DNA of 64,000 nt, taken from contig NZ_CP026167.1 of assembly GCF_002902985.1 (NCBI RefSeq), forward strand, positions 2,914,001 to 2,978,000. Reading direction: 5' to 3'. The notes beneath the pieces were generated by a model. That model saw only the letters and a program-made list of their open reading frames with translations, was not told the DNA's origin and ran no database searches. This document shows, piece after piece, positions 45,762 through 56,717 of this stretch. The translations under genes and the position numbers were made by a program. The DNA is from Leclercia sp. LSNIH1. GTDB lineage: Bacteria > Pseudomonadota > Gammaproteobacteria > Enterobacterales > Enterobacteriaceae. Numbering within the stretch: position 1 is the first letter of the stretch; each line of letters begins with the position of its first letter.

Positions 45762-48149
45762 ATGAAATTCAGTGAACTGTGGTTACGCGAATGGGTAAAC
45801 ACCGCGCTCGACAGCGAGGCGCTCTCTAACCAGATCACCATGGCAGGCCTGGAAGTGGACGGCGTTGAGCCGGTTGCAGGTGCGTTTAATGGCGTGGTTG
45901 TGGGTGAAGTGGTGGAGTGCGGCCAGCACCCGAATGCAGACAAACTGCGTGTCACCAAAGTGAACGTGGGCGGCGAACGCCTGCTGGATATCGTCTGCGG
46001 CGCGCCAAACTGCCGTCAGGGCCTGAAGGTAGCCGTGGCCACCGTTGGGGCGGTACTGCCTGGCGATTTCAAAATTAAAGCGGCGAAACTGCGCGGCGAG
46101 CCGTCTGAAGGCATGCTGTGCTCTTACTCTGAGCTGGGTATTTCTGACGACCACTCTGGCATCATTGAGCTGCCAGCAGATGCCCCGATCGGTACCGACC
46201 TGTGCGAATACCTGAAGCTCGATGACAACACCATCGAAATCAGCGTGACGCCGAACCGTGCCGACTGCTTAGGCATTATCGGCGTTGCGCGCGACGTCGC
46301 TGTGCTGAACCAGACCGAACTGAACGTGCCAGAGATTGCACCGGTTGCTGCCACCATCAACGATACGGTATCGATTCAGGTTGACGCACCAGAGGCCTGT
46401 CCGCGCTACCTTGGCCGTGTGGTTAAAGGCATTAACGTTAAGGCGCCTACTCCGCTGTGGATGAAAGAGAAGCTGCGCCGCTGCGGCATCCGCTCCATCG
46501 ATGCCGTGGTTGATGTGACCAACTACGTTCTGCTGGAGCTGGGTCAGCCAATGCACGCGTTCGATAAAGATCGCATTGAAGGCGGCATTGTGGTTCGTAT
46601 GGCGAAAGAGGGCGAGACCCTGGTTCTGCTCGACGGCAGCGAAGCCAAACTCAATGCCGACACGCTGGTGATTGCCGACCATGGCCAGGCGCTGGCGATG
46701 GGCGGGATCTTTGGCGGCGACCACTCCGGCGTGAACGATGAAACCCAGAACGTGCTGCTGGAATGCGCCTTCTTCAGCCCGCTCTCCATTACCGGTCGCG
46801 CACGTCGTCACGGCCTGCATACCGACGCTTCTCACCGCTATGAGCGCGGCGTCGATCCGGCGCTGCAGTACAAAGCGATGGAGCGCGCTACCCGCCTGCT
46901 GATCGACATCTGCGGTGGCGAAGCCGGTCCAGTTATTGACGTGACCAGCGAGGCGCATCTGCCGAAGCCTGCGACCATCACCCTGCGCCGCAGCAAACTG
47001 GATCGCCTGATTGGCCACCACATTGCCGATGCGCAGGTGAGCGACATTCTGCGTCGTCTGGGCTGTGAAGTAACCGAAGGCCAGGACCAGTGGACAGCCG
47101 TTGCGCCAAGCTGGCGTTTCGATATGGAGATCGAAGAAGATCTGGTGGAAGAGGTGGCCCGCGTTTACGGCTACAACAATATTCCTGATGAGCCGGTACA
47201 GGCTGGCCTGGTGATGGGCTCCCACCGTGAAGCTGACCTCTCTCTGAAGCGTGTGAAGACCATGCTGATCGATAAAGGCTACCAGGAAGTGATCACCTAC
47301 AGCTTCGTTGACCCTAAAGTGCAGCAGCTGATCCACCTGGGCCAGGAAGCGTTGATCCTGCCAAGCCCAATCTCCAGCGAGATGTCCGCGATGCGCCTGT
47401 CGCTGCTGACCGGCCTGCTGACTACCATCGTCTACAACCAGAACCGTCAGCAGAGCCGCGTACGCATTTTCGAAACCGGTCTGCGCTTTGTGCCGGACAC
47501 TCAGGCGAACCTGGGTATCCGTCAGGATCTGATGCTGGCGGGCGCTATCTGCGGCAACCGCTATGAAGAGCACTGGGATCTCAGTAAAAACAGCGTTGAT
47601 TATTACGATCTGAAAGGCGATCTGGAAGCTGTACTGGAACTTACCGGTAAATTGTCTGAAATTGAGTTCCGTGCTGAAGCTATTCCTGCGCTGCATCCGG
47701 GGCAAAGTGCCGCGATTTATCTGAAAGGTGAACGCGTTGGTTTCATTGGTGTTGTGCATCCGGAACTGGAACGCAAACTCGATCTCAATGGCCGTACACT
47801 GGCGTTTGAGCTGGAGTGGAACAAGGTCGCAGACCGCGTCATTCCTCAGGCTCAGGAGATTTCTCGCTTCCCGGCAAACCGTCGTGATATCGCCGTTGTC
47901 GTGGCTGAAAATGTGCCTGCCGCAGATATTTTGGCCGAATGTAAGAAAGTTGGCGTAAATCAGGTAGTTGGCGTAAACTTATTTGACGTGTACCGCGGCA
48001 AGGGCGTGGCAGAGGGCTTTAAGAGCCTGGCTATCAGCCTGATCCTTCAGGATACCAGCCGTACACTCGAAGAAGAGGAGATTGCCGCTACCGTTGCCAA
48101 ATGTGTAGAGGCATTAAAAGAGCGATTCCAGGCATCATTGAGGGATTGA
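45762..48149 (+). CDS. pheT: Phenylalanyl-tRNA synthetase beta subunit
   Basis: The 795-residue beta subunit has an N-terminal tRNA-binding (EMAP-like) domain at about 40-150, B3/B4 editing domains (about 210-370), B5 (about 400-475) and a C-terminal ferredoxin-like anticodon-binding domain (about 700-795). It forms the alpha2beta2 enzyme with PheS. ihfA begins 4 bp later. Confidence 0.98.
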   Translation: MKFSELWLREWVNTALDSEALSNQITMAGLEVDGVEPVAGAFNGVVVGEVVECGQHPNADKLRVTKVNVGGERLLDIVCGAPNCRQGLKVAVATVGAVLPGDFKIKAAKLRGEPSEGMLCSYSELGISDDHSGIIELPADAPIGTDLCEYLKLDDNTIEISVTPNRADCLGIIGVARDVAVLNQTELNVPEIAPVAATINDTVSIQVDAPEACPRYLGRVVKGINVKAPTPLWMKEKLRRCGIRSIDAVVDVTNYVLLELGQPMHAFDKDRIEGGIVVRMAKEGETLVLLDGSEAKLNADTLVIADHGQALAMGGIFGGDHSGVNDETQNVLLECAFFSPLSITGRARRHGLHTDASHRYERGVDPALQYKAMERATRLLIDICGGEAGPVIDVTSEAHLPKPATITLRRSKLDRLIGHHIADAQVSDILRRLGCEVTEGQDQWTAVAPSWRFDMEIEEDLVEEVARVYGYNNIPDEPVQAGLVMGSHREADLSLKRVKTMLIDKGYQEVITYSFVDPKVQQLIHLGQEALILPSPISSEMSAMRLSLLTGLLTTIVYNQNRQQSRVRIFETGLRFVPDTQANLGIRQDLMLAGAICGNRYEEHWDLSKNSVDYYDLKGDLEAVLELTGKLSEIEFRAEAIPALHPGQSAAIYLKGERVGFIGVVHPELERKLDLNGRTLAFELEWNKVADRVIPQAQEISRFPANRRDIAVVVAENVPAADILAECKKVGVNQVVGVNLFDVYRGKGVAEGFKSLAISLILQDTSRTLEEEEIAATVAKCVEALKERFQASLRD

Positions 48150-48153
48150 ACCT

Positions 48154-48453
48154 ATGGCGCTTACAAAAGCTGAAATGTCCGAATATCTGTTTGATAAGCT
48201 TGGGCTTAGCAAACGGGATGCCAAAGAGCTGGTTGAGCTGTTTTTCGAAGAGATCCGTCGCGCTCTGGAAAACGGTGAGCAGGTGAAACTCTCCGGCTTT
48301 GGTAACTTTGATTTGCGCGACAAGAATCAACGTCCGGGTCGTAACCCGAAGACGGGTGAGGATATTCCCATTACGGCTCGCCGCGTGGTGACCTTCAGAC
48401 CCGGCCAGAAGTTAAAAAGCCGTGTCGAAAACGCTTCACCCAAAGCAGAGTGA
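48154..48453 (+). CDS. ihfA: Integration host factor alpha subunit
   Basis: A 99-residue HU/IHF-family DNA-bending protein. The beta-arm proline motif [14 protein letters not shown] (about residues 60-73) intercalates in DNA. It starts 4 bp after pheT and is probably cotranscribed with it and from an internal promoter. A strong terminator follows. Confidence 0.98.
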   Translation: MALTKAEMSEYLFDKLGLSKRDAKELVELFFEEIRRALENGEQVKLSGFGNFDLRDKNQRPGRNPKTGEDIPITARRVVTFRPGQKLKSRVENASPKAE

Positions 48454-48465
48454 GATGATCTAACT

Positions 48466-48493
48466 AAAAAGGCCGCGAAAGCGGCCTTTTTTC
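48466..48493 (+). terminator. Terminator after ihfA
   Basis: AAAAAGGCCGC and GCGGCCTTTTTT arms around a 4-base loop are followed by TTC. One of the best terminators in the window. Confidence 0.9.
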
Positions 48494-48554
48494 TTTGCGC
48501 TGCTTTAAACCCACCGTAAAATTAACTACATCTTTTTCCCGCAAAATGATTCCA

Positions 48555-49535
48555 ATGTCTGAATTTGCCCGTCTGCAATACCGTTCCGATCTGCGTAAAG
48601 TGCTCTTACTGCTGCTGGCGCTGATCACCGCGCTAGGGCTGAGCCTCTGTGCGGGCGAGCAATGGATCGGGCCGCAGTCGTGGTTTACGCCGCAGGGGGA
48701 GCTCTTTATCTGGCAAATCCGCCTGCCGCGCACGCTGGCCGTGGTGCTGGTGGGCGCTGCGCTGGCGCTAAGCGGGACAATTATGCAGGCGCTGTTTGAT
48801 AACCCGCTGGCGGAGCCTGGCCTGTTGGGCGTTTCGAACGGGGCGGGTGTCGGGTTGATTGCCGCTGTGATGCTGGGTGGGGGAGCCCTGTCAGGAGGGG
48901 AACTGAGCCTCTGCGCTATTGCCGGGGCACTCATCATTACCCTTATTCTGTTGCGCTTTGCCCGTCGTCATCTCTCAGTGAGCCGTCTGTTGCTTGCCGG
49001 GGTGGCGCTGGGCATCATCTGTAGCGCCCTGATGACCTGGGCGGTCTATTTTTCTACCTCATTTGATTTGCGCCAGCTGATGTACTGGATGATGGGCGGC
49101 TTCGGTGGCGTGAATTGGGAACAGGGCTGGCTAATGTTGCTGCTGGTGCCTGCCATCGTCTGGGGCTGCTTTCAGGCCGCGCCGCTGAACATCCTGGTGC
49201 TGGGCGAAGTTTCTGCTCGCCAACTGGGACTGCCGCTAACCTTCTGGCGCAACATCCTGGTGATCGCCATCGGCTGGATGGTGGGGGTGAGTGTGGCGCT
49301 GTCTGGGGCCATCGGCTTTATCGGCCTCGTTATCCCCCATATGCTGCGTCTGTGCGGGATTACCGACCATCGCTTGCTGCTGCCTGCTGCGGCCGTGACA
49401 GGCGGCGCTACGCTGCTTATTGCCGACATCATTGCGCGTCTGGCTCTGACCGCGGCAGAGTTGCCGATTGGTGTTGTCACCGCTACGCTGGGAGCACCGG
49501 TATTTATCTGGCTATTATTAAAAGCGGGCCGCTAA
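48555..49535 (+). CDS. btuC: Vitamin B12 ABC importer permease BtuC
   Basis: Inner-membrane permease of the BtuCDF cobalamin importer, with ten hydrophobic helices. The start at 48555 ([12 protein letters not shown]) gives 326 residues as in K-12; ATG 48546 is three codons earlier and equally possible, and neither has a strong ribosome site. Conserved elements are [25 protein letters not shown] and [16 protein letters not shown] (the coupling helix with BtuD). Confidence 0.94.
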   Translation: MSEFARLQYRSDLRKVLLLLLALITALGLSLCAGEQWIGPQSWFTPQGELFIWQIRLPRTLAVVLVGAALALSGTIMQALFDNPLAEPGLLGVSNGAGVGLIAAVMLGGGALSGGELSLCAIAGALIITLILLRFARRHLSVSRLLLAGVALGIICSALMTWAVYFSTSFDLRQLMYWMMGGFGGVNWEQGWLMLLLVPAIVWGCFQAAPLNILVLGEVSARQLGLPLTFWRNILVIAIGWMVGVSVALSGAIGFIGLVIPHMLRLCGITDHRLLLPAAAVTGGATLLIADIIARLALTAAELPIGVVTATLGAPVFIWLLLKAGR

Positions 49536-49570
49536 GGCTGCCACTCTGAACATCAACCTGAGGGTATGTT

Positions 49571-50122
49571 ATGCCGAACGATATTCTGAACACCGAAGTG
49601 ACGACCATTGATGGAGAAAAGACCACTCTGGAAAGCTACAAAGGCAAAGTGCTGCTGGTGGTTAACGTGGCCTCTAAATGCGGTTTGACGTCCCAGTATG
49701 AGCAACTGGAAGCGATGCAAAAGGCGCGGGAAAAAGAGGGGTTCAGCGTGCTGGGCTTCCCTTGCAATCAGTTCCTCGGCCAGGAGCCAGGCAGCGAAGA
49801 AGAGATCAAAACATTCTGCAGCACAACCTATGGCGTGACCTTCCCGATGTTCAGTAAAGTGGATGTTAACGGTGAGAACCGCCATCCGGTTTATCAGAAG
49901 CTGATTGCGGCAGCACCGACCGCCGTGGCGCCAGAGGGCAGCGGTTTTTATGAACGTATGGCCAGCAAAGGCCGCGCGCCGCTCTCACCGGAGGACATCC
50001 TGTGGAACTTTGAGAAGTTCCTGATCGGTCGCGACGGGCAGGTGATCCAGCGCTTTTCACCGGATATGACGCCAGACGATCCGGCCATCACCTCTGCGGT
50101 TGAAAAGGCGCTGGCCAGCTAA
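49571..50122 (+). CDS. btuE: BtuE, thioredoxin/glutathione peroxidase
   Basis: A 183-residue non-selenium peroxidase of the glutathione-peroxidase family, periplasm- or cytoplasm-associated and not needed for B12 uptake. The peroxidatic cysteine is Cys37 in [12 protein letters not shown]; the second conserved cysteine is in [13 protein letters not shown] and the Trp/Asn motif is WNFEKFLI. Its stop overlaps the btuD start by one base (TAATG). Confidence 0.95.
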   Translation: MPNDILNTEVTTIDGEKTTLESYKGKVLLVVNVASKCGLTSQYEQLEAMQKAREKEGFSVLGFPCNQFLGQEPGSEEEIKTFCSTTYGVTFPMFSKVDVNGENRHPVYQKLIAAAPTAVAPEGSGFYERMASKGRAPLSPEDILWNFEKFLIGRDGQVIQRFSPDMTPDDPAITSAVEKALAS

Positions 50123-50877
50123 TGACCGTCCTGATGCAGCTCAGCGCCGTAGCGGTGAAAGGGCGGCTGGGCCCGCTCGATAGCACCGTCAATGGTGGGG
50201 AGATCGTTCATCTTGTCGGGCCGAACGGTGCCGGGAAAAGCACGCTGCTCTCCCGTATGGCGGGTTTAACCGGTGGTGAAGGGAACATTACCTTACTGGG
50301 GGAACCCCTTTCGCGCTGGTCTCCCGCCTCGCTGGCCTGCCGCAGGGCATATCTGGCACAGCAGCAAACTGCGCCGTTCGCTATGCCGGTCTGGCACTAT
50401 CTGACGCTGCATCAGCATACCAACCCGCAAAAGGGGCTGTTAAGTGACGTGGCAGCGATGCTGGGTATTGAAGATAAGCTGTCCCGAAACGTCAGTCAGC
50501 TTTCGGGGGGAGAGTGGCAGCGTGTGCGGCTGGCAGCGGTGATCCTGCAAATCCATCCCCAGGGCAATCCCCACGGTCAACTGCTGCTGCTGGATGAACC
50601 CATGACCAGTCTCGATGTGGCCCAGCAGGTAGCGCTCGACAGAGCATTGAGCGCACTTTCACAGCAGGGGGTTGCGGTAGTCATGAGCAGCCACGATCTC
50701 AACCATACGCTACGCCACGCGCATCGCGTCTGGCTGCTGAAGCGGGGGCAACTCATTGCCAGCGGGGCGCGTGACAGCGTGCTGACGCCGCCGAATCTGG
50801 CGAAAGCGTATGAGATGTCTTTCCGCCGCCTGGACATCGAAGGTCACAGAATGATCATTTCGACGTCACAGGAATAA
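50122..50877 (+). CDS. btuD: Vitamin B12 ABC importer ATPase BtuD
   Basis: ATPase of BtuCDF, 251 residues. Walker A is GPNGAGKST, the signature is [13 protein letters not shown], Walker B is [12 protein letters not shown], and the switch His is in [12 protein letters not shown]. It starts in the last base of btuE, showing translational coupling. Confidence 0.96.
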   Translation: MTVLMQLSAVAVKGRLGPLDSTVNGGEIVHLVGPNGAGKSTLLSRMAGLTGGEGNITLLGEPLSRWSPASLACRRAYLAQQQTAPFAMPVWHYLTLHQHTNPQKGLLSDVAAMLGIEDKLSRNVSQLSGGEWQRVRLAAVILQIHPQGNPHGQLLLLDEPMTSLDVAQQVALDRALSALSQQGVAVVMSSHDLNHTLRHAHRVWLLKRGQLIASGARDSVLTPPNLAKAYEMSFRRLDIEGHRMIISTSQE

Positions 50878-50949
50878 CCGCTTGTTGCACAGCGACATAT
50901 TCACAGGCTAAATTACAGAAAATTCAAAAAATCAGAGGATTCGTCGGGA

Positions 50950-51414
50950 ATGCGATTCTGTTTTCTCCTGGTAGCCGCGCTATTCCTTGCAGGATGCAGC
51001 AGCCATCGCGCACCGCCGCCCAACGCGCGGCTGTCTGATTCTATCGCCGTAATTGCCGGTCTTAACGATCAACTCCATAGCTGGGGAGGCACGCCTTATC
51101 GTTACGGCGGCATGACCCGTGGTGGGGTGGATTGCTCAGGGTTTGTCCTGCTGACGTTTCGCGACAAGTTTGCTCTGCAGTTGCCGCGAGAAACGCGCCA
51201 GCAGGCAACTATAGGCACCGAAATTGATAAAGACGATCTGTTACCGGGCGATCTGGTGTTCTTCAAAACCGGCTCCGGAGAGAGCGGCCTGCATGTCGGA
51301 ATCTACGATACCGATAATCAATTTATACATGCCTCGACCAGCCGCGGTGTAATGCGTTCGTCTCTCAACAACGTTTACTGGCGCAAAAATTTCTGGCAAG
51401 CCCGGCGTATTTAA
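50950..51414 (+). CDS. nlpC: NlpC, NlpC/P60 lipoprotein peptidase
   Basis: A 154-residue lipoprotein, lipobox LAGC with the cysteine at residue 16. It has an NlpC/P60 cysteine-peptidase domain with the catalytic Cys in GGVDCSGFVLL, His in GLHVGIYDT and third polar residue in QFIHASTSRG. It presumably cuts a peptidoglycan peptide. It follows btuD, as in K-12. Confidence 0.93.
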   Translation: MRFCFLLVAALFLAGCSSHRAPPPNARLSDSIAVIAGLNDQLHSWGGTPYRYGGMTRGGVDCSGFVLLTFRDKFALQLPRETRQQATIGTEIDKDDLLPGDLVFFKTGSGESGLHVGIYDTDNQFIHASTSRGVMRSSLNNVYWRKNFWQARRI

Positions 51415-51417
51415 CCC

Positions 51418-51440
51418 CGTCGCGCCAGGCGGGCGCGACG
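51418..51440 (+). terminator. Hairpin/terminator after nlpC
   Basis: CGTCGCGCC and GGCGCGACG form a 9-bp stem with a 5-base loop; a short T-run (TAATTTTTAA) follows. The remaining 260 bp to ydiV are AT-rich. A 31-codon frame at 51608 overlaps the ydiV start but has no convincing support. Confidence 0.7.
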
Positions 51441-51699
51441 CAGCATAATTTTTAAATGAAATTCGTTTTAAGGCTTAATTTACCGGGAGGCCAGAGGTCT
51501 GAATTAATTTGATGCAATTCTGGTAGTTAAGCTAAACTGGCTATTAAGCAGCAACCAGGATAAGATTATTTCAGGGCTAAGGAAAATCCGAAAATTAAAA
51601 GGAACGAATGAAATTATTCCTATTAAAACCCATAAGGTTGAATTGCTTCAGCACATGTTTCAGGATGTCATGTATCGTCTTTAAATCAGGACGGATGCC

Positions 51700-52410
51700 A
51701 TGATTGTGATGCTGGATATTGCGTACCAAACAGAATTTTTATTAGTCCCTGCGCGCCATGACTCAGGAGCGCTTAAAGGACTTGAAATAAACGTCAACTT
51801 TGTTGGCGTTAACAACCAGGTGCGCATACCTACCGAGCTGGTGCGGCCTATGCTAACCCCTGTACAGGAGTTGATGCTGTTTCAGAAGCAGCTCGCCTTG
51901 CTTGAAACCTGCAAGCTCTTTTTTATTCAGCAACAGCTCATCGCCTGGATAAATATCTCCCCGGTTATCGTTGAATACCTGTTAACAGAAGACGAAGGTG
52001 TTTCAATATGTGAACGATATCCATGGCTGGAGTTCACCATTTATGAGAACTACCCTGACCTTAATAAAGGTAATTTAAATAACACGCTAATGAATTTTGC
52101 GCTGCGCTTTCCGCTGGTGTTGGGTAATTTCGGAACCGGGGATGCGTCAACCAAAGCCATTTTTGATGGCATGTTTAAACGCGTGGCGCTGGATAAAAAT
52201 TTCATTCAGAATCATCTTACTGAAAATACCTTCGATCCTTTTTTACGGGCTATCTTTGCCCAGGTATCGCCGTACTGTCAGTCGCTGATGGTGGCGGGCG
52301 TTAATGATGAGATCGCCTTGCAACGGCTGTCGGTTTACGGCTTCAGTGCCATGCAGGGCAACCTCTGGCCTGCCGTTCCCCTTGAGCGGATCACGTCCCT
52401 GGTGCAGTGA
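51700..52410 (+). CDS. ydiV: YdiV/RflP, degenerate EAL-domain anti-FlhDC factor
   Basis: A 236-residue protein close to E. coli YdiV, which binds FlhD4C2 and represses flagellar synthesis. It has an EAL-like fold but the catalytic EAL glutamate and metal ligands are not present at the usual places, so it should neither bind nor hydrolyse cyclic-di-GMP. Conserved parts include [20 protein letters not shown] and [21 protein letters not shown] precedes the ATG. Confidence 0.9.
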   Translation: MIVMLDIAYQTEFLLVPARHDSGALKGLEINVNFVGVNNQVRIPTELVRPMLTPVQELMLFQKQLALLETCKLFFIQQQLIAWINISPVIVEYLLTEDEGVSICERYPWLEFTIYENYPDLNKGNLNNTLMNFALRFPLVLGNFGTGDASTKAIFDGMFKRVALDKNFIQNHLTENTFDPFLRAIFAQVSPYCQSLMVAGVNDEIALQRLSVYGFSAMQGNLWPAVPLERITSLVQ

Positions 52411-52474
52411 TAACCTTGGTCTTAACCGGTGTTTAACATCTGACAAACCCACTACACTAAAAGCAGGAGGACCT

Positions 52475-53917
52475 ATGACCCTGTCTTTTACCGCGCACTG
52501 GCATGATGAACTACCCGGTTTTTACACGGCCCTGAAACCCACGCCCCTGAACAATGCCCGTCTAATCTGGCATAACACGGCGCTGGCAGACGAACTGGCA
52601 ATCCCGGCCTCGCTCTTTCGCCCTGAACAGGGCGCTGGCGTCTTTGGCGGCGAAACGCTGCTGCCGGGCATGCAGCCGCTGGCGCAAGTCTACAGCGGGC
52701 ACCAGTTCGGCGTCTGGGCCGGACAACTGGGTGACGGGCGGGGGATCCTGCTTGGCGAACAGCAGCTTGCCAATGGCCAAACGATGGACTGGCACCTGAA
52801 AGGGGCCGGGCTCACGCCATACTCGCGTATGGGCGACGGTCGCGCCGTGCTGCGCTCCACCATCCGCGAAAGCCTGGCTTCCGAGGCGATGCATGCCCTG
52901 GGCATTCCCACTACCCGCGCACTGTCGATTGTCACCAGCGATACCCCCGTCGCGCGTGAAACGATGGAGCAGGGGGCCATGCTGATCCGTGTTGCCCAGA
53001 GCCATGCCCGTTTCGGCCATTTTGAACACTTCTACTATCGCCGCGAGCCGGAAAAAGTCCGCCAGCTGGCAGATTTTGTTATTCGTCACTACTGGCCGCA
53101 GTGGCAGGACGAGGCCGATAAGTACATTCTCTGGTTCCGCGACGTGGTGGCGCGTACCGCATCCCTGATCGCCAGCTGGCAGACGGTGGGCTTTGCTCAC
53201 GGGGTAATGAATACCGATAACATGTCGATTCTCGGGCTGACTATCGATTATGGCCCATACGGTTTCCTCGATGACTATCAGCCGGGTTATATCTGCAACC
53301 ACTCCGACTATCAGGGGCGTTACAGCTTTGATAACCAGCCTGCTGTCGGGCTGTGGAACCTGCAGCGTCTGGCCCAGTCTCTGTCGCCGTTTATTGACGT
53401 TGAGGCGCTCAACGACGCGCTGGATGGCTATCAGGAGGTGCTCCTGCAGCAATACGGCAAACTGATGCGCCGCAAGCTGGGGCTGATGACCGAGGAGAAG
53501 GGCGATAACACCATCCTGAATAACCTGTTTGCGCTGATGGCCCGGGAAGGCAGCGACTACACCCGCACCTTCCGCATGCTGGGGCAAACCGAGCAGCAGA
53601 GCCCCGCTTCGCCGCTACGCGATGAGTTTATCGACCGTCAGGCCTTTGATGACTGGTTTGCGTCTTACCGCGCGCGCCTGCAGCAGGAGAACGTTGCCGA
53701 CGATGTGCGTCAGGCCCAAATGAATGCCGTCAACCCGGCGATGGTGCTGCGTAACTGGCTGGCGCAGCGGGCGATCGAGCAGGCCGAAAAAGGCGATTAC
53801 GCTGAGCTTCACCGCCTGCATGAGGCCCTGCGGACGCCGTTTGCTGACCGTAACGATGACTATATCAGCCGCCCGCCAGACTGGGGCAAGCGGCTTGAGG
53901 TGAGTTGCTCAAGCTAA
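52475..53917 (+). CDS. selO: Protein adenylyltransferase SelO (YdiU)
   Basis: Pseudokinase-fold enzyme that AMPylates Ser/Thr/Tyr of redox proteins. The start at 52475 has AGGAGG upstream and gives 480 residues, agreeing with K-12; an earlier frame from 52304 lies in ydiV. Conserved segments are [49 protein letters not shown] (catalytic loop) and a C-terminal SCSS cysteine where some relatives carry selenocysteine. Confidence 0.95.
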   Translation: MTLSFTAHWHDELPGFYTALKPTPLNNARLIWHNTALADELAIPASLFRPEQGAGVFGGETLLPGMQPLAQVYSGHQFGVWAGQLGDGRGILLGEQQLANGQTMDWHLKGAGLTPYSRMGDGRAVLRSTIRESLASEAMHALGIPTTRALSIVTSDTPVARETMEQGAMLIRVAQSHARFGHFEHFYYRREPEKVRQLADFVIRHYWPQWQDEADKYILWFRDVVARTASLIASWQTVGFAHGVMNTDNMSILGLTIDYGPYGFLDDYQPGYICNHSDYQGRYSFDNQPAVGLWNLQRLAQSLSPFIDVEALNDALDGYQEVLLQQYGKLMRRKLGLMTEEKGDNTILNNLFALMAREGSDYTRTFRMLGQTEQQSPASPLRDEFIDRQAFDDWFASYRARLQQENVADDVRQAQMNAVNPAMVLRNWLAQRAIEQAEKGDYAELHRLHEALRTPFADRNDDYISRPPDWGKRLEVSCSS

Positions 53918-53950
53918 CGCGTGAGAATACCGGCTGCGGTAGCGAAGGGA

Positions 53951-54145
53951 TTATTTTGTGAGGATGAGTTTTCCGGCATGTGTCTGGCGCAACAGGTAGT
54001 GCTGACCATGATGCTCAATGATGACGCGTCCCTCTTCGCCCAGCAGCTGTTTACTGTCGATACGGCGATCGGTCGCCTCCGGAGCTGGCGCGGTTTTGTC
54101 TTCATGACGGGTAAGCGTTGCTGCACTGTTATCCATAGGTGACAT
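53951..54145 (-). CDS. ydiE: YdiE, HemP/HmuP-family hemin uptake protein
   Basis: A 64-residue protein ending in the conserved [17 protein letters not shown] and [11 protein letters not shown]. HemP proteins help expression of heme uptake genes in other bacteria. Starts at 54145 and 54136 are both possible; neither has a strong ribosome site. A Fur box lies just upstream. It is convergent with selO. Confidence 0.85.
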   Translation of the reverse strand: MSPMDNSAATLTRHEDKTAPAPEATDRRIDSKQLLGEEGRVIIEHHGQHYLLRQTHAGKLILTK

Positions 54146-54174
54146 ATAATTTTTTTAAAATAGCAATCAATGTA

Positions 54175-54197
54175 ACATTGATAAGCATTATCGATAA
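54175..54197 (-). promoter_or_regulatory. Fur box upstream of ydiE
   Basis: The stretch TTGATAAGCATTATCGATAA (54178-54197) matches the inverted GATAATGATAATCATTATC consensus well. It fits iron-repressed expression of ydiE. Confidence 0.8.
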
Positions 54198-54265
54198 ACT
54201 GACCGGTCCAGCAACTCTTTTTGTGAGAAAAGGTGAGAGGCTTGAGAGATGCGACCTGAAAAAAA

Positions 54266-54338
54266 GCCCGGTGGTGCTTAACTTACCGGGCCTACGGTAG
54301 GGGTTTGTAGGCCGGGTAAGGCGTAGCCGCCACCCGGC
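54266..54338. repeat. REP pair (BIME-like) between ydiE and aroH
   Basis: Inverted units at 54266-54295 and 54307-54338 have the same GGCCGGGTAAGGCGTAGCC-type core as the REPs at 3531-3562. They lie just past the aroH stop codon. Confidence 0.85.
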
Positions 54339-54345
54339 GCAGGTG

Positions 54346-55392
54346 CTAAAAGCGTGAGTCCACCGCCGCCGCCAGTTTATCCAGCAGCACTTCAGTATCT
54401 TCCCAGCTCAGGCAAGGATCGGTGATTGACTGTCCGTAAGTAACAGGCTGGCCGACCACCACTTTTTGCGTACCTTCTCGCAGGAAACTTTCGGCCATCA
54501 CCCCGGCAATGGCGCTGGAGCCGTTGCGGATCTGCTGGCAAACCTCGTCGCAGACGTCGAGCTGGCGACGGTGCTGCTTCTGGCAGTTACCGTGGCTGAA
54601 ATCCACCACCAGCTGTTCCGGCAGGTCGAACTCGCGCAAGGTATCGCAGGCTTCCGCGATATCCTGGGGATGATAGTTTGGCTGTTTGCCGCCGCGCATA
54701 ATGATATGGCCGTAGGGGTTGCCGCTGGTCTGATAGATGGTCATCTGACCGTTCTTGTCCGGCGACAGGAACATATGGCTGGCGCGGGCGGCGCGGATGG
54801 CATCTACCGCGATGCGGGTATTGCCGTCGGTGCCGTTTTTAAAGCCCACCGGGCAGGAGAGCGCCGAGGCCATTTCACGGTGGATCTGGCTTTCGGTGGT
54901 ACGGGCGCCAATCGCCCCCCAGCTGATGAGATCGGCAATAAACTGCCCGGTCACCATATCGAGAAATTCAGTGGCGGTAGGCACGCCAAGTTCGTTGACC
55001 TGCAATAGCAGTTTACGTGCCAGCTGGATGCCGTGATTGACCCGGTAGCTGCCGTTTAAATCGGGGTCCGAGATCAGCCCCTTCCAGCCTACCACCGTGC
55101 GCGGTTTCTCAAAGTAGGTACGCATCACGATCTCCAGTCGTGACTGGTGTTTATCCCGGAGTCCTTTCAGGCGCTGGGCGTAGTCCATCGCTGCGTCGAG
55201 GTCGTGAATAGAGCAGGGACCGACAATCACCAGCAGGCGGCGATCGTCCCCATTAAGGATTTTTTCAATACGTTTTCGTGACGTTGTCACGTGTTCGGCT
55301 ACTGTCGCAGAAACAGGGTACCGCTGGGCCAGCTCTGCTGGCGTCACCAGGCTATCGATACGCGCTGTGCGCAGTTCATCGGTTTTATTCAT
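54346..55392 (-). CDS. aroH: DAHP synthase, Trp-sensitive isozyme
   Basis: First enzyme of the shikimate pathway: condenses PEP and erythrose 4-phosphate. The start at 55392 gives MNKTDELRTARIDSLVTPAE and 348 residues, as in K-12; a start at 55419 lies in the leader. The conserved LLVIVGPCSIHDL, RTYFEKPRTVVGWKG and SALSCPVGFKNGTDGN segments hold metal and substrate ligands. Feedback by tryptophan is inferred from relation to AroH. TrpR operator and promoter lie upstream. Confidence 0.96.
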   Translation of the reverse strand: MNKTDELRTARIDSLVTPAELAQRYPVSATVAEHVTTSRKRIEKILNGDDRRLLVIVGPCSIHDLDAAMDYAQRLKGLRDKHQSRLEIVMRTYFEKPRTVVGWKGLISDPDLNGSYRVNHGIQLARKLLLQVNELGVPTATEFLDMVTGQFIADLISWGAIGARTTESQIHREMASALSCPVGFKNGTDGNTRIAVDAIRAARASHMFLSPDKNGQMTIYQTSGNPYGHIIMRGGKQPNYHPQDIAEACDTLREFDLPEQLVVDFSHGNCQKQHRRQLDVCDEVCQQIRNGSSAIAGVMAESFLREGTQKVVVGQPVTYGQSITDPCLSWEDTEVLLDKLAAAVDSRF

Positions 55393-55511
55393 GGTATTTC
55401 TCAGAATGTAGTGCTTCATCGGTAACTTACCGGGAAGTGATGGGCATCACCTTAAACCAATCCCCGCTGATTTCAAGTGCAGGGCACAGACGTGCCCTGT
55501 AATGGGGAGCG

Positions 55512-55553
55512 AGTATAAAGGATTATGAACCAATGTACTAGCCTGTTAGTACA
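55512..55553 (-). promoter_or_regulatory. aroH promoter with TrpR operator
   Basis: TGTACTAGCCTGTTAGTACA (55534-55553) is a near-perfect palindrome matching the TrpR operator, with one asymmetry. A -10 element TATACT (minus strand) lies at 55512-55517. The operator covers the -35 region and also the stop codon of ppsR (55546-55548). Confidence 0.88.
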
Positions 55554-56379
55554 TGCGGCGATTCAGGCCCATAATATCGAGAATTTTGGTGGCGATCTCT
55601 TCGACCGAATAGTTGGTGCTGTTCAGACACGGAATATTGTTTTTTCGGTACAGGGCTTCGACTTCAGCCACCTCCATACGGCACTGGCGCATCGAGGCGT
55701 AGCGGCTGTTTTCCCGGCGCTCTTCACGGATGGCCGCCAGGCGTTCCGGGTTAATGGTCAGACCAAACAGCTTATGTTGCAGGGGTTTTAACGCTGCCGG
55801 AAGCACCAGATTATCCATGTCATCGGCGATGAAGGGGTAGTTGGCGGCGCGGATCCCGAACTGCATCGCCAGATAGAGGCTGGTAGGGGTCTTACCGCAG
55901 CGCGACACCCCGAGCAGAATGACCTGGGCCTGATCGAGATTACGCAGCGAAATGCCGTCGTCATGGGCGAGAGTGTAATCGATGGCGGCGATACGCGCGT
56001 CATATTTAATGATGTTCGCCGGGTTCAGGCCGTGGGTGCGGTGCGCCACCGGGGTGGGGTCCAGTTTCATCTCCTGTTGTAGAGGGGCCACCAGCGCCTG
56101 GACGATATCCTGGCAAAAGCCTTCGCTCTGCAAAATGATCTGGCGAATCTCCGGGATGACAATCGAATAGAAGACCAGCGGGCGCACGCCGGTCTGCTGA
56201 AAAATGGCATCGATTTGATCTTTCACCGCTCTGGCGCGGCTCTCGTTTTCTACAAACGGCAGGGTGATGCTGTTAATGGAAACCGGGAACTGCGACATGA
56301 CTGCGTGGCCCAGTACTTCGGCGGTGATGGCCGTACCATCGGAAATATAAAAAACGTGGCGATCGACAGCATTATCCAT
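55546..56379 (-). CDS. ppsR: PpsR, PEP synthase regulatory kinase/phosphorylase
   Basis: Bifunctional ADP-dependent kinase and Pi-dependent pyrophosphorylase that inactivates and reactivates PpsA by threonine phosphorylation. The start at 56379 ([17 protein letters not shown]) gives 277 residues; the frame up to 56442 is not conserved. The P-loop-like [11 protein letters not shown] (about residue 150) is intact. It diverges from ppsA and its stop lies in the aroH operator. Confidence 0.96.
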   Translation of the reverse strand: MDNAVDRHVFYISDGTAITAEVLGHAVMSQFPVSINSITLPFVENESRARAVKDQIDAIFQQTGVRPLVFYSIVIPEIRQIILQSEGFCQDIVQALVAPLQQEMKLDPTPVAHRTHGLNPANIIKYDARIAAIDYTLAHDDGISLRNLDQAQVILLGVSRCGKTPTSLYLAMQFGIRAANYPFIADDMDNLVLPAALKPLQHKLFGLTINPERLAAIREERRENSRYASMRQCRMEVAEVEALYRKNNIPCLNSTNYSVEEIATKILDIMGLNRRMY

Positions 56380-56717
56380 TTTGCACACTCGGTATATCAG
56401 ATGTAATTGACTGAAAGCATAAATTAAAAAAGTAAAATACAACAGGCAATGTAGGCCGGAAAATAAAAATGAAACGCTATTTTTAATTTAAATGAAAGGG
56501 GTGTTTCATTTTTCAAAATCACCCTAAAGTCTGAGTATTTTTGTGGGAATCCATAAGAATCATTAGGTTAGCATTTAAGCGGGAAGAGTCTGAAAAGCTA
56601 AAAAATAAATGTGCTTACACGATTCACCGTTTTTTTAGCGCGAATAAATATGACAGTATAAATACGCAGTAAGGAACTTCTCAAAACCCGTTCATATATC
56701 ATAAAAGGATTGTTTCG
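56380..56717. promoter_or_regulatory. ppsR-ppsA divergent region: Cra-like and KdgR-like sites
   Basis: The 338 bp hold no gene. AATGAAACGCTATT (56468-56481) fits the Cra consensus with one mismatch; Cra activates ppsA in E. coli. AATGAAAGGGGTGTTTCATT (56491-56510) has perfect 7-bp KdgR-type arms, but six rather than five bases between them. ppsA begins after AAAAGGAT at 56702. Confidence 0.6.

Noticed and set aside
46269..47759. A 496-codon open frame opposite pheT
   Set aside because: Shadow of pheT; no ribosome site or known domain.
51608..51703. A 31-codon frame ending at the ydiV start
   Set aside because: Its stop overlaps the ydiV ATG, but the ribosome site is ordinary, the peptide has no clear features and nothing else supports it. 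Weaker than the ydiY leader.
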